A stretch of DNA of 64,000 nt. Origin: Corythucha ciliata (Eukaryota > Arthropoda > Insecta > Hemiptera > Tingidae). Shown piece by piece: positions 34,360 to 46,076 of this stretch (its first letter is position 1; the number at the start of each line of letters is the position of its first letter). Below the pieces are notes generated by a model, which saw nothing but the letters and a program-made list of their open reading frames with translations, was not told the DNA's origin and did no database searches. Location: positions 3,534,001 through 3,598,000 of the forward strand of contig CM075937.1 of NCBI GenBank assembly GCA_038030265.1, read 5' to 3'. A program made the translations under genes and the position numbers.

Positions 34360-37300
34360 TGCGCTGAACGCGCCCCTTAGGACACGGCATCCCCCGAGCG
34401 GCCGCCCGGCTCGCCCCCTCCCCCCCCTTAAAGCCGGCATTGAATAAACCAATCGTGACAGCTCTTCAGAAAGGCGTTAGCGCTTATTACCCCACAAGAA
34501 AACGCCCGATATTCTGGCCCTCAAAAACTCGCCAAACCCCCGTTTTCGGAGGCCTGACTCACTTAAAAATTAATTTCCAGGATGTATCTTCCTTTGACAC
34601 CATTTCTTCTCCATACCTCGTCATTCAAATACCATTTTCGTGGATTTTCACACCAAGCACTTCTGCTTTTCGTGAGATCAAATCCCTCGAAATTGGCTCT
34701 TTATTAAGTGAAACCCGCGAAATGGATATTTCAGTGACCAAAACCCGCAAAATTATTTTTTTAGCGACCGAAACTCGAATTGCAATTTTCCTGGCTGAAT
34801 GCAAAATTGGCAGTTACGCGTCTTCGGTTCTCAATTCTTGTGAAAATGCAAGTTCCTGGTCTTAATTTCAGTGAAGTTATGGTTTGCTAAATTTCGGTGC
34901 TAAATATCCATGAAATTGCCTGTTTGCGATTGTTTTTTTGAGGGACCGACCGCGTCATAGGCTGACGAGGCCCGTATACGCCGTACCCCAACAAAATTGC
35001 AACATTTTGTAGGCAAATATCCTTGAAATTGGATGTTTCCAGGCACAATTTTTGCCTGTAGTCGGGTCCTGATTTGAGCACAATATCAAGTTTCCTTGCT
35101 GAATATCCGCGAAACTGAAAGTTTCGGGTCTTTGGGTGAAAAGGCCAATTCAGGGCCTTAGTATAAGCAAAATTGCATGTTTTGGGGCCTTTTTCGTGGC
35201 GGCGCGGATTCAACAGGCGAGCCGGCTCAAACAGAGCCTGACGTACACCCAGGAAATTAAAAATTCCATGGCCGAATATTGTTATTATATTATAATAATT
35301 ATTAATATATTATAATAATATTCGTGCGATTCACGTTTCGTCGGATCTTAATTTCAGTAAAAATGCAAGTTTCGGGCTTAATTTCAATAATTACAATTAT
35401 TTTGTTCTTTTATTTCAGTTTGCTTTCGAATTTGATGGGTGGGCGAGATACGAGTTTTCAAGATTCATTACTGAAAAGCTTGCGCCAGATGGGGTTTTGG
35501 ACGTTCGGCCAAAAATAGGGTTTAAGGTGTTCTGCACTGCAGCTCAGTGGCCTAGTTGTCAGTTTATTGGTGCTGGGCAGGGAGAGATTGCCATAGTTTT
35601 CTTAGCCGGAATAATTAGTTTCGGAAGTGAAATCCCGAGAAAAAACAACAAAATGTTGCTTTTGTTCTTGACGATAATAATCCCAGCTCTACCGATATAA
35701 GATAAAATGAGCTGAGTCCCACGACGGGTTTGCTGGGATGAGAGCGAAACGTGAGTTTCATATCTCACCCTCGTATTAGTTCCATAAAAAGAGTGTGAGC
35801 GAGAGAGATAGAAAAACTGCACTACTAAATAATGGGTGAACGAGGGACCCCTAAACCTACTTCCTGGAATCGCACGTATAGACACCTCTCCTCCGCCGCT
35901 AAAGGAACGAAAGGGGGGGGGGAATTGTAACGCCTGTAAAACTTGAGAATAACTCCTAGAGAGAGTAACAACAATTGTTTTTTTTGTACGTGCAACGAAG
36001 TATGCACGTTTCCGAACGTAAAACTACGCCCATATAGCAAATCATTCGAAAACGGTCAATCAAACAAATTGGTGGAAGAGACGGACGATTTTCTTCGTGT
36101 GACTTTACACGCAAAAAAAACAAAAAAAAAACAGCGTATTCCCTGCGAAACTTCATTATAATGAATAACAAAAAAAAGAAGCTTCCCGAGATAAAAAAGA
36201 AGGAAGACGTCATAAAAGGGGCAACACCCCGCGCGTTATTTCTGTGTCCGATTCGTTCTGGAGTCTCGGGTACTTCCTATACAACGAACCAAGACTAAAA
36301 ACTTTTGTACAACCTTTTGCGAGAGTTCCGAAAGACTTGAAAAAAAAAGGGAAGGTGAGATGAAATGAATTTGGCGACGATTGAGTTGCTGCTGGTCGGG
36401 GGAGGATCGGCGCTTTTAGATTTGGTCCACGTGTGTAGGGTGAGGCGAGAGAAAACAAATTGTTTTTAAATTGTGAACTGTGAGCAAAAACAAACTCGAT
36501 TTTTTTGTTTATTTCCTCAACAAGAAGTAATCTTATATCTATTGCTCTTATTAAAGAGAAGCGCTATGCAGAGCGTGGCCGCGTCCACTCAGAATTTCGA
36601 TGTTTTAACGCAGAATGTGGATACTGACGTAATTTTCAATTGAATCGATGAATTTTGTTGTTTTATTTTTGAAATATAAGACTTAATTTTCCCAATTACC
36701 GGTGTAGCTTAGACGTCCAAATCACGCAATGAAACGAGAATGTTGAACTTTAAAATAATTAAATTAATTAATTGAGCTCTAAAATGATTTAAAAGAAATA
36801 TATGACCGTTTTAAGTTTACGTTAAGGTCTTTGGCTATGTAGTTGGAGCTCGATAGACGCTCGTTACGGATGAACAAAAGGTCGTTGAAGATTAACGCAA
36901 CAAGAAGAAATATATAAAAATACAAAAACCGAAGTGTATAAAAATAAGACCAGTGGTGGAGGGGGAAGGGTGGTCACGATGAGTGCTTAAACTGTAAAGA
37001 CTTAAATTGGCTGCGGGTATTTACGACACCCCGGTCCCCGTCCTTATGCTTGACCATCTCTTGAAAATTTCTATAGAAGACTTATGTATAGCCGCATTCC
37101 AGTGACCCTGGCGGAGGTGAATAATTTGAAGTTTGGCAAAACTCCCGCATTCTCCCCCCCCCCCATTATTTACGTACTGGCAAGTTTGAACATTTCGCAC
37201 GGAAAGGGGGAAAGTGACCGACGGGGACGTTAACGTTTACTCTGCTTGTTTAATCTTTTCATCATAAATGTATGACTAAAGTCAGGGAAAATGAGGAAAA

Positions 37301-37760
37301 TTGCTGCAGAGAAGGATTACTGAAGTGACTCCCCTTCCACCCTCCGCCGACACCAAAGCTTTATACCGTACCGTTCATTCCACTTTTCATCCAAATAGTA
37401 ACGCAGGTCTCGAGACCTGCAAGGTGGCATTATCGTGTTCAATGAATAATATTAAATATGTGGCCAATAAATGTGACTACAAGCGCTAACAAGAGAATAT
37501 TTCACCTTCTAGCCCAGTCAAGGAACGTATTCTAGGCTGCAATAATCCATAAATAATTTTTCTCTTCGGGAATGTGTTCGGAGGTGTCTAAGGGTCACCT
37601 CACCAAAAGTCCCAGAGTTTTCGAGTAGAGCGTAACTCTGGAGACAGTGAAATGTCCGACCATTTTCGGATTTTCACCAATATCAATATAGTGCCTAGCC
37701 TAGACGCCAAAATGAAAAAATAATGTACTCATAATTTTCGATAAAATCTTCTCTGTTCAT
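34360..37760. other. Gene-poor region with degenerate repeats
   Basis: About 34560-35215 and 35340-35400 hold a third degenerate family (TGCAAGTTTCGGG, TTAATTTCAGTGAAA, TCCTTGAAATTG). A 45-bp AT palindrome lies at about 35275-35325. From 35.4 to 37.7 kb I see no exon chain; ORFs there are short and unsupported. Confidence 0.5.
34560..35400 (+). repeat. Degenerate array, TGCAAGTTTCGG family
   Basis: Recurring units around AAATGCAAGTTTCGGGTCTT followed by AATTTCAGTGAAA or ATATCCGCGAAACTG. Units are about 40-50 bp and strongly diverged. Similar units reappear at 43960-44075. Confidence 0.6.
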
Positions 37761-37878
37761 TTAAGTGCATTTCATTCAAAAAATGCCCTAATGGTCGCAC
37801 ATAGGGGTTATGATACATTTTTTTCACGTTTAATAACCCCCAGAACACGAATCCGTGGTCGGTTCAATTTGCTATATA

Positions 37879-38902
37879 CAGGGTGATTCAGGAGGAAATG
37901 CATATACTGAAGTATGTTGTAGTACTAAGTATTTGCCACCAAAATGACCCTATGAACATAGGGTCGCAAATGCTTTCCTTCTGAGCTATGCGTACAATTG
38001 TGTTTTTTCATCGACTGCCTACTTTTTCTCCAAAAACTCGATTTGACGGCCCAACCGCTGGGCTTAGAAAAAAACTGTTGACTGTTTTGAAAAGACCACA
38101 AAATTTCACTTCAGAAAACAGTGTTTTGAACTGCTGTAAACGAACTCAGTGTTTTTTATGATTTTCCTCAAATGGCGAAAGTGACTTCTTTTAAATTTCT
38201 CCTATAATTCAGCGACGATTTCTGCCGAATTTATAATGCCTCCGATATGGTCCCATTATCAGAAAAACATGTCCGTTCTGTGGGCTTTCCAATGACCTCC
38301 TCAAAATTGATGGTGGTCCATTTTTGAGAGAGATATCGCAGATAATATCCGAAAAAACAAGGTACAAACGTGCAAAATCAGTAAGGTTGTCCCAGTAAAA
38401 ATAAGCGTATTTGTGTGCCTTAAACGTGTTATTGTGCCTCATGAAAGGCAATTATTGCTTGGAATTCAGTCCAAAAACATCACTTTAATGCAATAAATGA
38501 CAAATCATCCCCCCCTCCCACCGGGGGCTTAAACATGGTGGGGCGTGGGATTTGTCATTTATAACTCCAAGCAATAATTGCCTTTCATGAGGCACAATAA
38601 CACGTTTGAGGCACACAAATACGCTTATTTTTACTGGGACAAACTTACTGATTTTGCACGTTTGTACCTTGTTTTTTCGGATATTATCTGTGATATCTCT
38701 CTCAAAAATGGACCACCATCAATTTTGAGGAGGTCATTGGAAAGCCCACAGAACGGACATGTTTTTCTGATAATGGGACAATATCAGAGGCATTATAAAT
38801 TCGGCAGAAATCGTCGCAGAATTATAGGAGAAATTTAAAAGAAGTCACTTTCGCCATTTGTGGAAAATCATAAAAAACACTGAGTTCGTTTACAGCAGTT
38901 CA
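37879..38902. mobile_element. Foldback element with CAGGGTG end, right arm truncated
   Basis: Arms 38127-38463 and 38564-38902 are near-identical inverted copies around a 100-bp centre, shown by paired peptides (FYWDNLTDFARLYLVFSDI on one strand, FYWDKLTDFARLYLVFSDI on the other). The left side continues out to CAGGGTGATTCAGGAGG at 37879, after TATA. The right side stops at GCAGTTCA without the matching 250 bp, so it is truncated. Confidence 0.85.
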
Positions 38903-39269
38903 ATATATGGCCATTTTTTGTTCGTATCACGGTCGCAATTTTTGACTAAGGGCAACCACATTTGACCTAAAAATCAATAGCGTGAATATCTCGGACGAGT
39001 TCGTGATCCAGATGAATCGGTCCACGGGGAGGGTGTGAAAAAGGGGGTTGAATTAGTTGAAAATTCGCTACCGCATGGCTGTTGCTGCAATTGCCTCCAA
39101 AATTGACTCGAGTAATGAGAGATGAACGCGCTTTCGTATGAGACCCTAGTGAACCAAATCGTTTGATATGGCAGGGGAGTTCTCGGCGGAGGGGAACTAT
39201 TAAATTAACGCTATACCGGCAGTTGTTGGATTATTTTGAATCGAAGAATCTTTTTTACTGAGTCGGTCC

Positions 39270-39665
39270 ATACTAAACAGTGCGGTTAGATGTGTCCTCT
39301 GCGCTGATGATGTTTCGCTGGTTTTTTCCTTCTTCTGTTGACGCCTCATCGTGCTGCGAAGACGTTTCTTCTTGGTGTGAAGACAACGGTCTACTCCTTA
39401 ACGAGCGGAAAACGAAATGCCTGAGCTTCCAGCTGAAATGTTGTGAATCGGACCGCGAGACGGCCTCTCTTCTGGGATTTACCCTCCATTCTTCTTTTAA
39501 TTGGAGGGCCCACGTGGATGTCTTGTCGGTAGCCAAGGCAATATTCCTGTTCGTCGGCTTAAGCTCTCGGTGTATGAGGTTACTCTTCGTACAGCAATAA
39601 AATTGTCCTAGCTTTTTATGCGCATCTGCAACAGGTTATGGGCCCGCGTATGACATTTCAGTAAA
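39270..39665 (+). pseudogene. LINE reverse-transcriptase scrap
   Basis: A fragment with VRCVLCADDVSLVF (the catalytic xADD box), DNGLLLNERKTKCLSF, LLGFTLHSSFNWRAHVDVL and AKAIFLF, broken by frameshifts. The order matches the end of Jockey/CR1-type reverse transcriptases. No 5' or 3' end is visible. Confidence 0.75.
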
Positions 39666-39789
39666 AAAAAGTACTGCAAGTTTTTCGTGAGTGCGTAATT
39701 ATAGTTTACGGTTCCCCGCATCTTCTCAAGCTGGACACTCGTTCGTAAGTTGTTAGTTTATCTATAATAAACTTCTAAAATCTCGACAA

Positions 39790-42700
39790 GCATGTCTAAC
39801 ATAACTCAAATAGAGAAGCTAGTGGGCCGCGAAAACTTTAATTCACGAAGGACAGGAAAGCTCGTTCTCAGATTATCCTCGCTGTGGATAGAGTAATTTA
39901 TCCCCATATCATGAAGACTACGACGGCGAAAGAATGCTGGGAAGCACTAAACCGCGCATTTGAAGACTCGGGGCTAACTAGACGTATCTCGTTACTACAA
40001 TCGTTGCTCGTCAAGCTCAACGATTTCCCCAACGTCGAGGAGTATTGTAACCACATTCTTACGACCGCTCAGAAACTTAATGAAATTAAGTTTGACGTCA
40101 GTGACGAGTGGATCGGTTCCCTGTTCCTAGCTGGTCTCCCCGAAGAGTACCGACCTATGACCATGGGACTTGACAGCTCCGGCACCAAAATTACATCTGA
40201 CTCTGTAAAGGTCAAGCTCCTTCAAGAAATCGGTCATCATGACAAAAATACGGATCAATCGACTAGTGATAACGCTTTCTACTCCAAGCCAAATCACAGG
40301 ATTGACAAGCCAAAGTGTGACAAGTGCCATCGATTAGGCCATTATGCCTCACATTGTCGCGACAGACAGTGTAATCGTCATCAGTCTGAACAAAATCAGT
40401 CAACTGCCAACCATCGATACAAAAACAAGAAAAAAGCGTTCTTCGCTTGTGGTTTTACTGCCATGACTAGAGGATCAACGAAATTCTGGTTTTTGGATTC
40501 CGCCGCCTCGTCACATATCACTAATGATACTAAAAACTTTGTGCCCCATGCCACGTCTGACACACAAATTCTCGGTGTTGACAACCAAAATCTGACTGCT
40601 ACTTCTACAGGCACAGTGAATTTTTCGGTAACTGCTTCGGACCCACTCGACTCAACCGACATTGAGGTCAATAATGTCCTTTAGGCACCAAATGCTGCCG
40701 CCAACCTCCTGTCTGTGAGTCGCATCGTCAAGAAAGACAACACAGTCGTCTTCAATAAAGATGGTGGTCACATTTACGACGAAAATGGTCAAATATTCGC
40801 TACAGCTCACGAGATCAACGGTATTTATCGAATGAATGTTCCAATGAAGACAGCATTCTTCTCCCGCGATAATGACGCCCTCTGGCACCGCCGCTTAGGT
40901 CACTTCAATGCCAAGGAATCGCCATCCTAAAAAGCCACTCCATTGGCATAACAGGAAACACAGAAGTTTCAGGAACATGTGAGCTATGCATGATCGGCAA
41001 ACAAGCCAGATTTCCATTTAAGTCAAAAGGAAATCAAATGAACTTCAAAGTCAAATGAACTTCTTAATTTAATCGTAAGCGATCTTTGTGGTCCCATGGA
41101 ACAGAAATCCATAGGAGGAAGTTCGTACTTTTTGACACTAATTGACGACTATTCTCGTTACGTCACAGTTTACTTCTTGACTGCATTAAACAGTACTGCA
41201 CAATGGTCCAACATCAAAAAGATCAAAAAATCAAGATTTTTCGAAGCGACCAAGGGTCAGAATACTTAAATGAAAAAGTGAAGACTTATTTCAAAAATGT
41301 TGGTATTGTTCAACAAACCATGCACCGTTACTCGCCATCTTCAAACGGCTTAGCTGAGCGTATGAATCGTACGTTAGTCGAAAAAGCGAGAACTATGCTC
41401 GCTGATGCAGGCCTGGGCAAAGAATATTGGGCAGAAGCCATCGCCACGGCTGCGTATCTCGTAAACAGATCTCCTGCTCGTGCACTCAATGGCACGACGA
41501 CCCCGTATGAATTGTGGAAGGATCAAAGCCAAACCTGGCCAACCTCAGGATTTTCGGGTGCGACGCTATGGTTCACATTCCAAAGGAGCGTCGCAAGAAA
41601 TGGGACCGAAAGTCCGAAAAAATGCTTTTTGTAGGCTACTGTACGGAGACAAATGGTTATCGACTCATCAACCCTTCAACAAAGGCCGTCACAATCAGTC
41701 GAGACGTCGTGTTTCTAGAAGATTCCGACACAAAACCTTCGATCAAGCCAACTTCGACGAGCATAACCGCGCTCTCTCCCAGTAGTAATGCCCCACCCAC
41801 AAAAATTATTCCTACTACGACAATCTCTTTGGATTCAACAGAAGAACAAGCTGCAGAGGACACTTCTAGTATTGATGATCAATCATCGATCTCAAATTGC
41901 ACAGTCGTACTTAACGACGATGACACAGACGACATTTACGAGGTTCCCCCTGAAAACGTTGATGAGCCCACACAGGCCGCTCCGGTGCGACGATCAGAGC
42001 GCACGCCTAAACCAGTCGTCTGGACTGACTTTATCTCTTTCCTCGCAGAAGAAGACTTGGACTTTCCCATGACCTACCAAGAGGCTATGGACAGCAACAA
42101 TTCTTGCGAATGGGCAGCAGCAATGAAAGACGAGTTTGTTTCATTCAAAAAGAACAATACATTCACCGTTGCTGACCTTCCTCCAGGAAAAAAAGCTTTA
42201 TCTACCAAATGGGTATACAAGGTGAAAAATGACGGCGACCGCAAACGTTTCAAGGCTAGACTCGTTGTTCGCGGATGCTCCCAAAAATCTGGTATTGACT
42301 ACGCCGAAACCTACTCACCGGTTGTGAAATACACTTCAATTAGATTTCTCTTGGCCTTCGCCGCTCAAAACAACTTGGACATCGACCACCTTGATGTCAA
42401 GACTGCCTATCTCTATGGAGATTTACCGGAAGAAATTTACGTCTCTCCTCCTCCAGAATTTCACGAACCCCATGAAAGAGGAAAAGTCTGGCGTCTTTAA
42501 CAAATCCATGTACGGGCTTAAACAGTCCGGACGATCTTGGAACACAAAAAATTGACTCTGTCTTGCGAGAGCTCCAGTTCACCCGTTCAGCCGCCGATCC
42601 TTGTATTTATTCCCGTTCGAGCGAGAAGGGGATGGCTGTAATCGCTCTCTACGTCGACGATCTCATTCTTCTTTCCGACAATAAAAAAAATTAAGGAAGA

Positions 42701-43285
42701 AATCAAACACCGGCTTCATCAAGAGTTCGAAATGAACAACCTCGGAAGCCTGAAAAACTGCCTTGGAATGGACATCAGTCGTGACCGAGATTCCCGAAAG
42801 CTTTGGATCTCCCAAAAGAGCTACATAGAAAAAAATTCTAAAGTGCTTCCATATGGAACGATCCAAACCAGTTGGAACTCCAATGGACACCAATTCGACG
42901 GAACAACTGTCGCTTACACCGGAAGAATCGAAGTCTAACTTCGATAGAAACGTCCCTTATCAAGAGGCTATTGGTTCACTACTGTATGTATCTCTAATAT
43001 CCCGACCTGACATCGTTTTTGCAGTTAATGTTCTTAGCCGTTTCAATACCAACTTTCAAAAAAGACATTGGATTGCTGTGAAACGAATACTGAGATATCT
43101 TAAAGGTTCTCTCGACCTAAAACTTGAATACTCCAAGACTCAAAATTTCGAACTATTCACCTACAGTGATGCAGACTGGGGAAACAAATTGAACGAAAGA
43201 TCTTCAGTTACCGGCTGTTGTTCGGAAATCGGAAACAATTTTATCTCTTGGCTAAATTCAAGGGCGGGCGAGAGCCCATCGCTAA
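39790..43285 (+). pseudogene. Ty1/Copia retrotransposon, decayed, 3' truncated
   Basis: Gag starts at MSNITQIEKLVGRENFN (39793), shifts frame, and continues from 39884 with the gag helices. A CCHC knuckle (CDKCHRLGHYASHC) and the protease FLDSAASSHI follow. A TAG at 40681 precedes the GAG-pre-integrase WHRRLGHF, integrase (DLCGP, DDYSRY, SDQGSEY, SPSSNGLAERMNRTL), reverse transcriptase (KWVYKVK, DVKTAYLYGDL, MYGLKQS, LYVDDLILL) and RNase H (YSDADWGN). The gene order protease-integrase-RT-RNase H is that of Copia. Several frameshifts and stops make it non-functional. It ends in RNase H near 43285 and neither LTR is intact. Confidence 0.93.
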
Positions 43286-43393
43286 ATGGACAGACTTAGT
43301 AACCACTCTGAGCCCCTGCTTTCCGGTGACAGCGAATTTCCCACTTGGACGTATGACAGATAGGCATGCCACTGAGCCGATGCTTTTGTGGAC

Positions 43394-43790
43394 GGCGCGA
43401 AAGGGGATGACAAGTGTGCAAGTGAGAGGGAAAATATCAAAACGGGGGCACTTCTAACGCCTCCAAAAAAGGTCCGATTTTCAATTTGAAAAATTGATTG
43501 TACTTGGGTGCTTGATATAAAATTCGCATTGTTAACCTTTTTTCAAGATTCATCGCATAAACCAAAATTCCGCAGCCCAAATTTGGATTTTTTTTTACAA
43601 ATTTGAAAAAAACAGGTACAGCCCAGTTGTAGAATTAATCACTGATTCCAAAACAAATTCAAAATTAGGTTCGAAACAGAAAAATGGTAGATCCCCTCGC
43701 GCGCGTTTTGGAGGCGTGAGAAGTGCCCACGTTTTGATGTCTTCCCTCTCACTTTCACACTTGTCATCCCCTTTCGCCTTAACGTAAGAA
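43394..43790. mobile_element. Inverted-repeat (MITE-like) element
   Basis: The arm GCGAAAGGGGATGACAAGTG (43396 onwards, about 75 bp) is repeated inverted at about 43705-43787 (CACTTGTCATCCCCTTTCGC with one substitution). About 240 bp lies between. It abuts the broken Copia end. Confidence 0.75.
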
Positions 43791-44740
43791 AAAGCGCTGA
43801 TTCAATGGTTAAAAGAGAACAAACCGTTAATTCGCGGCGAAAATTGTGAAAAATCGCTAATTCGGTGATAAAATTGAGAAAAATCGTTGTGACACAGCTT
43901 TTAATTAGAGGGAAAAAGTCCATTCGCAGCTAAAATTTGGATAAATAGCCGTATTGAGACAAAATACATCATTTGGAGGCAATTATCTGTGAAACTTCAT
44001 GTTTCCGGTCTTAAAATACCCGGGAATTTGTTAGTTACCGGTCTTTATTATCGCGAAATTGAAAAATGCAAGTTTCGAGGCTTTTTTTGGTGTTGAAGAT
44101 TCGCTGTTGCCGTGTTGAAGATTTTGGCGTCGAAGAGTCGTTGAAGACGTCTCCCCCCCTAAGTTGGCGAAATGCTATTGCAAGCATCCATGTTCCCTAC
44201 GGGAATGGAAGTATGGTGTTCGTGAAAAAAATCGAGTCCGAGCTGACTTCTTTTTATTTTATTGGGCGCAGAGCCTGGGCTAGTCGGTCACGACAGGGTC
44301 CAATGTCTGAGCCTGACCCCTGAAAGCTCCCCACCCCTTCCGTCGAAAGCTGTGGGCTACGCCCATGTTGTGAGCCACCCGTTTTTCTTATTTTTTACAC
44401 CTGAATTTGGGCTGTGCCTTGATTTTAGCCGAGAATTAACGATTTTTTCACTTTCAGCCATGAATTTCGTTCATGTCCTCTATCCATCAGCTACGAAATT
44501 GCTTTCAGAGACCGCGAATGCGCGTCCTCAAATTTAGCTGATGTAAATGATATAGTTTTTATAAATTTTATCCTTGAATAATCGCTTTCTCTCAATTTTA
44601 GCCTTTTAGACTCGCTTTTTATTAATTTCAGCGGTTAGGCACTTCCAAAAAACTAATCACGCGGATTTTAAGCTCCAATATTAACAATTTTTGCGATTTT
44701 GGCTCTCTGAAACTCCAATTTTTGAGGCGGTTTTTGAAGC
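43791..44740 (+). repeat. Degenerate arrays A2
   Basis: Units with GAGAAAAATCGCTAATTCGGTG at 43790-43930, TGCAAGTTTCG units at 43960-44075, and TTTTAGCCGAGAATTAACG units at 44400-44700. Between them lies GGGCTACGCCCA-type text. The same families as in the other arrays. Confidence 0.65.
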
Positions 44741-45302
44741 TGCCCACCCGTATAGCTGATGCCCCCGAGGGCTAGCTACACCCTGTTGCCAAATTAGCCA
44801 TTTTCTCGGCCCTGGAACTGGGGCTGCCGACAAGGGTGGGTGGGTGGGGGGGTCAATTTACAAAAACAAGTTCATCAGAGGCCCTCTCAGCAGAGTCGAT
44901 GGCTGTAATCAGCGGATATCACACCTTTCGACCCTATTTTCGCATGTTTCGTATACTGGAAGAAAGAAATAAAAGCTTTTCGAAATTCGATTTTTCGTGC
45001 ATCGTTTGTGGCAAATTGGTTTTTCATTTATTTTGATAGTGAAGAGGGGGGGGGGGCAGCCCTGCGTGGAACTATGAACTATAAGCTTTTTTCCCCATTA
45101 AAATTAATAAGTTAGCCTAAGAATAGCCAATTCAACCTGAACAACTGACGCTGGCTGAAAATTTGCGGTGAAATTCGACCCCAAAACGTCACCATATTCC
45201 TGTTGCAACATATCTAGCATTTTTTTAACGCATGTACTTTCGCTTTGATTATTAATTACTTATTTTGTTTTACTTTATTTCGCTTTGTTTTGATTCGAAC
45301 AG

Positions 45303-45434
45303 ATTAAAAATGCATCAAAGTGTCGTCAAGGATGACTTTGAACCGGCAGAATGCTACGGTGACTCGGAGTTGCCCATCAATTCACATGACAACAGTCGCA
45401 GAGGACGTGCGATGCTTCTCTTGATGATTTCCAA
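45303..45434 (+). CDS. Possible isolated coding exon with ATG, unknown protein
   Basis: The sequence after a pyrimidine-rich TTCGAACAG acceptor reads MHQSVVKDDFEPAECYGD from 45310, then an acidic stretch, RRGRAMLLLMISK, and a GTACGT donor at 45435. Composition looks coding, but I found no continuing exon with confidence. It may be an exon of a gene whose other parts are not recognisable here. Confidence 0.3.
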
Positions 45435-45871
45435 GTACGTTAAAATTTAATTTTTTTTCTATCTCATAGGCGAGGGTCCATGAGCTAACAGCCTTCTCGC
45501 TTTTCATTATTATGATTGGTGGTTGGAGGGTGACGGGGGCTCTTTCAGAGGTTTGATTGAGGGCGAAATTTTTCGACATAACAACCTTCTTCATTGACGT
45601 TTGACACGTTTATTTTACGACCGTTCCTTTTTTTTATGACTATACCCACAACACTTATAAACGAGTTGTCATTACCGCGTGTTGTATTTGCCCCGAATCG
45701 CGAGTTGCATATTGCGAGATTCCCCGAGAGTCCGCGGATTAGTGTTTGGGTGAGGGGAGGGGGAGGGGAGGGAAGACAAAAAGAAATGCAATGGAAAAGG
45801 CGCGATGAGAAGACGAGTTCAGGGGGCACCGTTACCTTTCGTGGAGGGACTCATCTTAAGGGAAGGGCGTC

Positions 45872-46076
45872 TATATAAGAGGTCCTAAGTTGAATCGAGA
45901 CGCCTCACTCGTGAACAACACGGTGTTGGAATTGTCTACTTTTTGCAATACTTTGTTTTACAATTCATAATAGTACGAAATAAGTCGAATTAATAGTGAA
46001 TTTTAAATTATTTATTAAATTATAAATTCATTGTGAAAATATTTTGAGTGTGTGTTCTATAAAGAATTCATTCGTG
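45872..46076 (+). promoter_or_regulatory. Candidate TATA promoter and 5' untranslated exon
   Basis: TATATAAGA at 45872 is followed about 33 bases later by CTCACTCG (45904-45911), similar to the arthropod initiator TCAKTY. From there an A/T-rich stretch without a good ORF reaches a GTAAGT donor at 46077. That is the arrangement of a first non-coding exon on the plus strand. The gene it would serve is not seen in the window. Confidence 0.35.

Noticed and set aside
33129..34447. Repeated ORF beginning [13 protein letters not shown]
   Set aside because: Translation of repeat R in the two tandem units; the copy in MADD intron 4 is not coding either.
38209..38838. Two ORFs, one per strand, with almost the same 80-residue protein
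   Set aside because: They are the two arms of a palindrome, so the match is forced by the inverted repeat and does not show a protein family.
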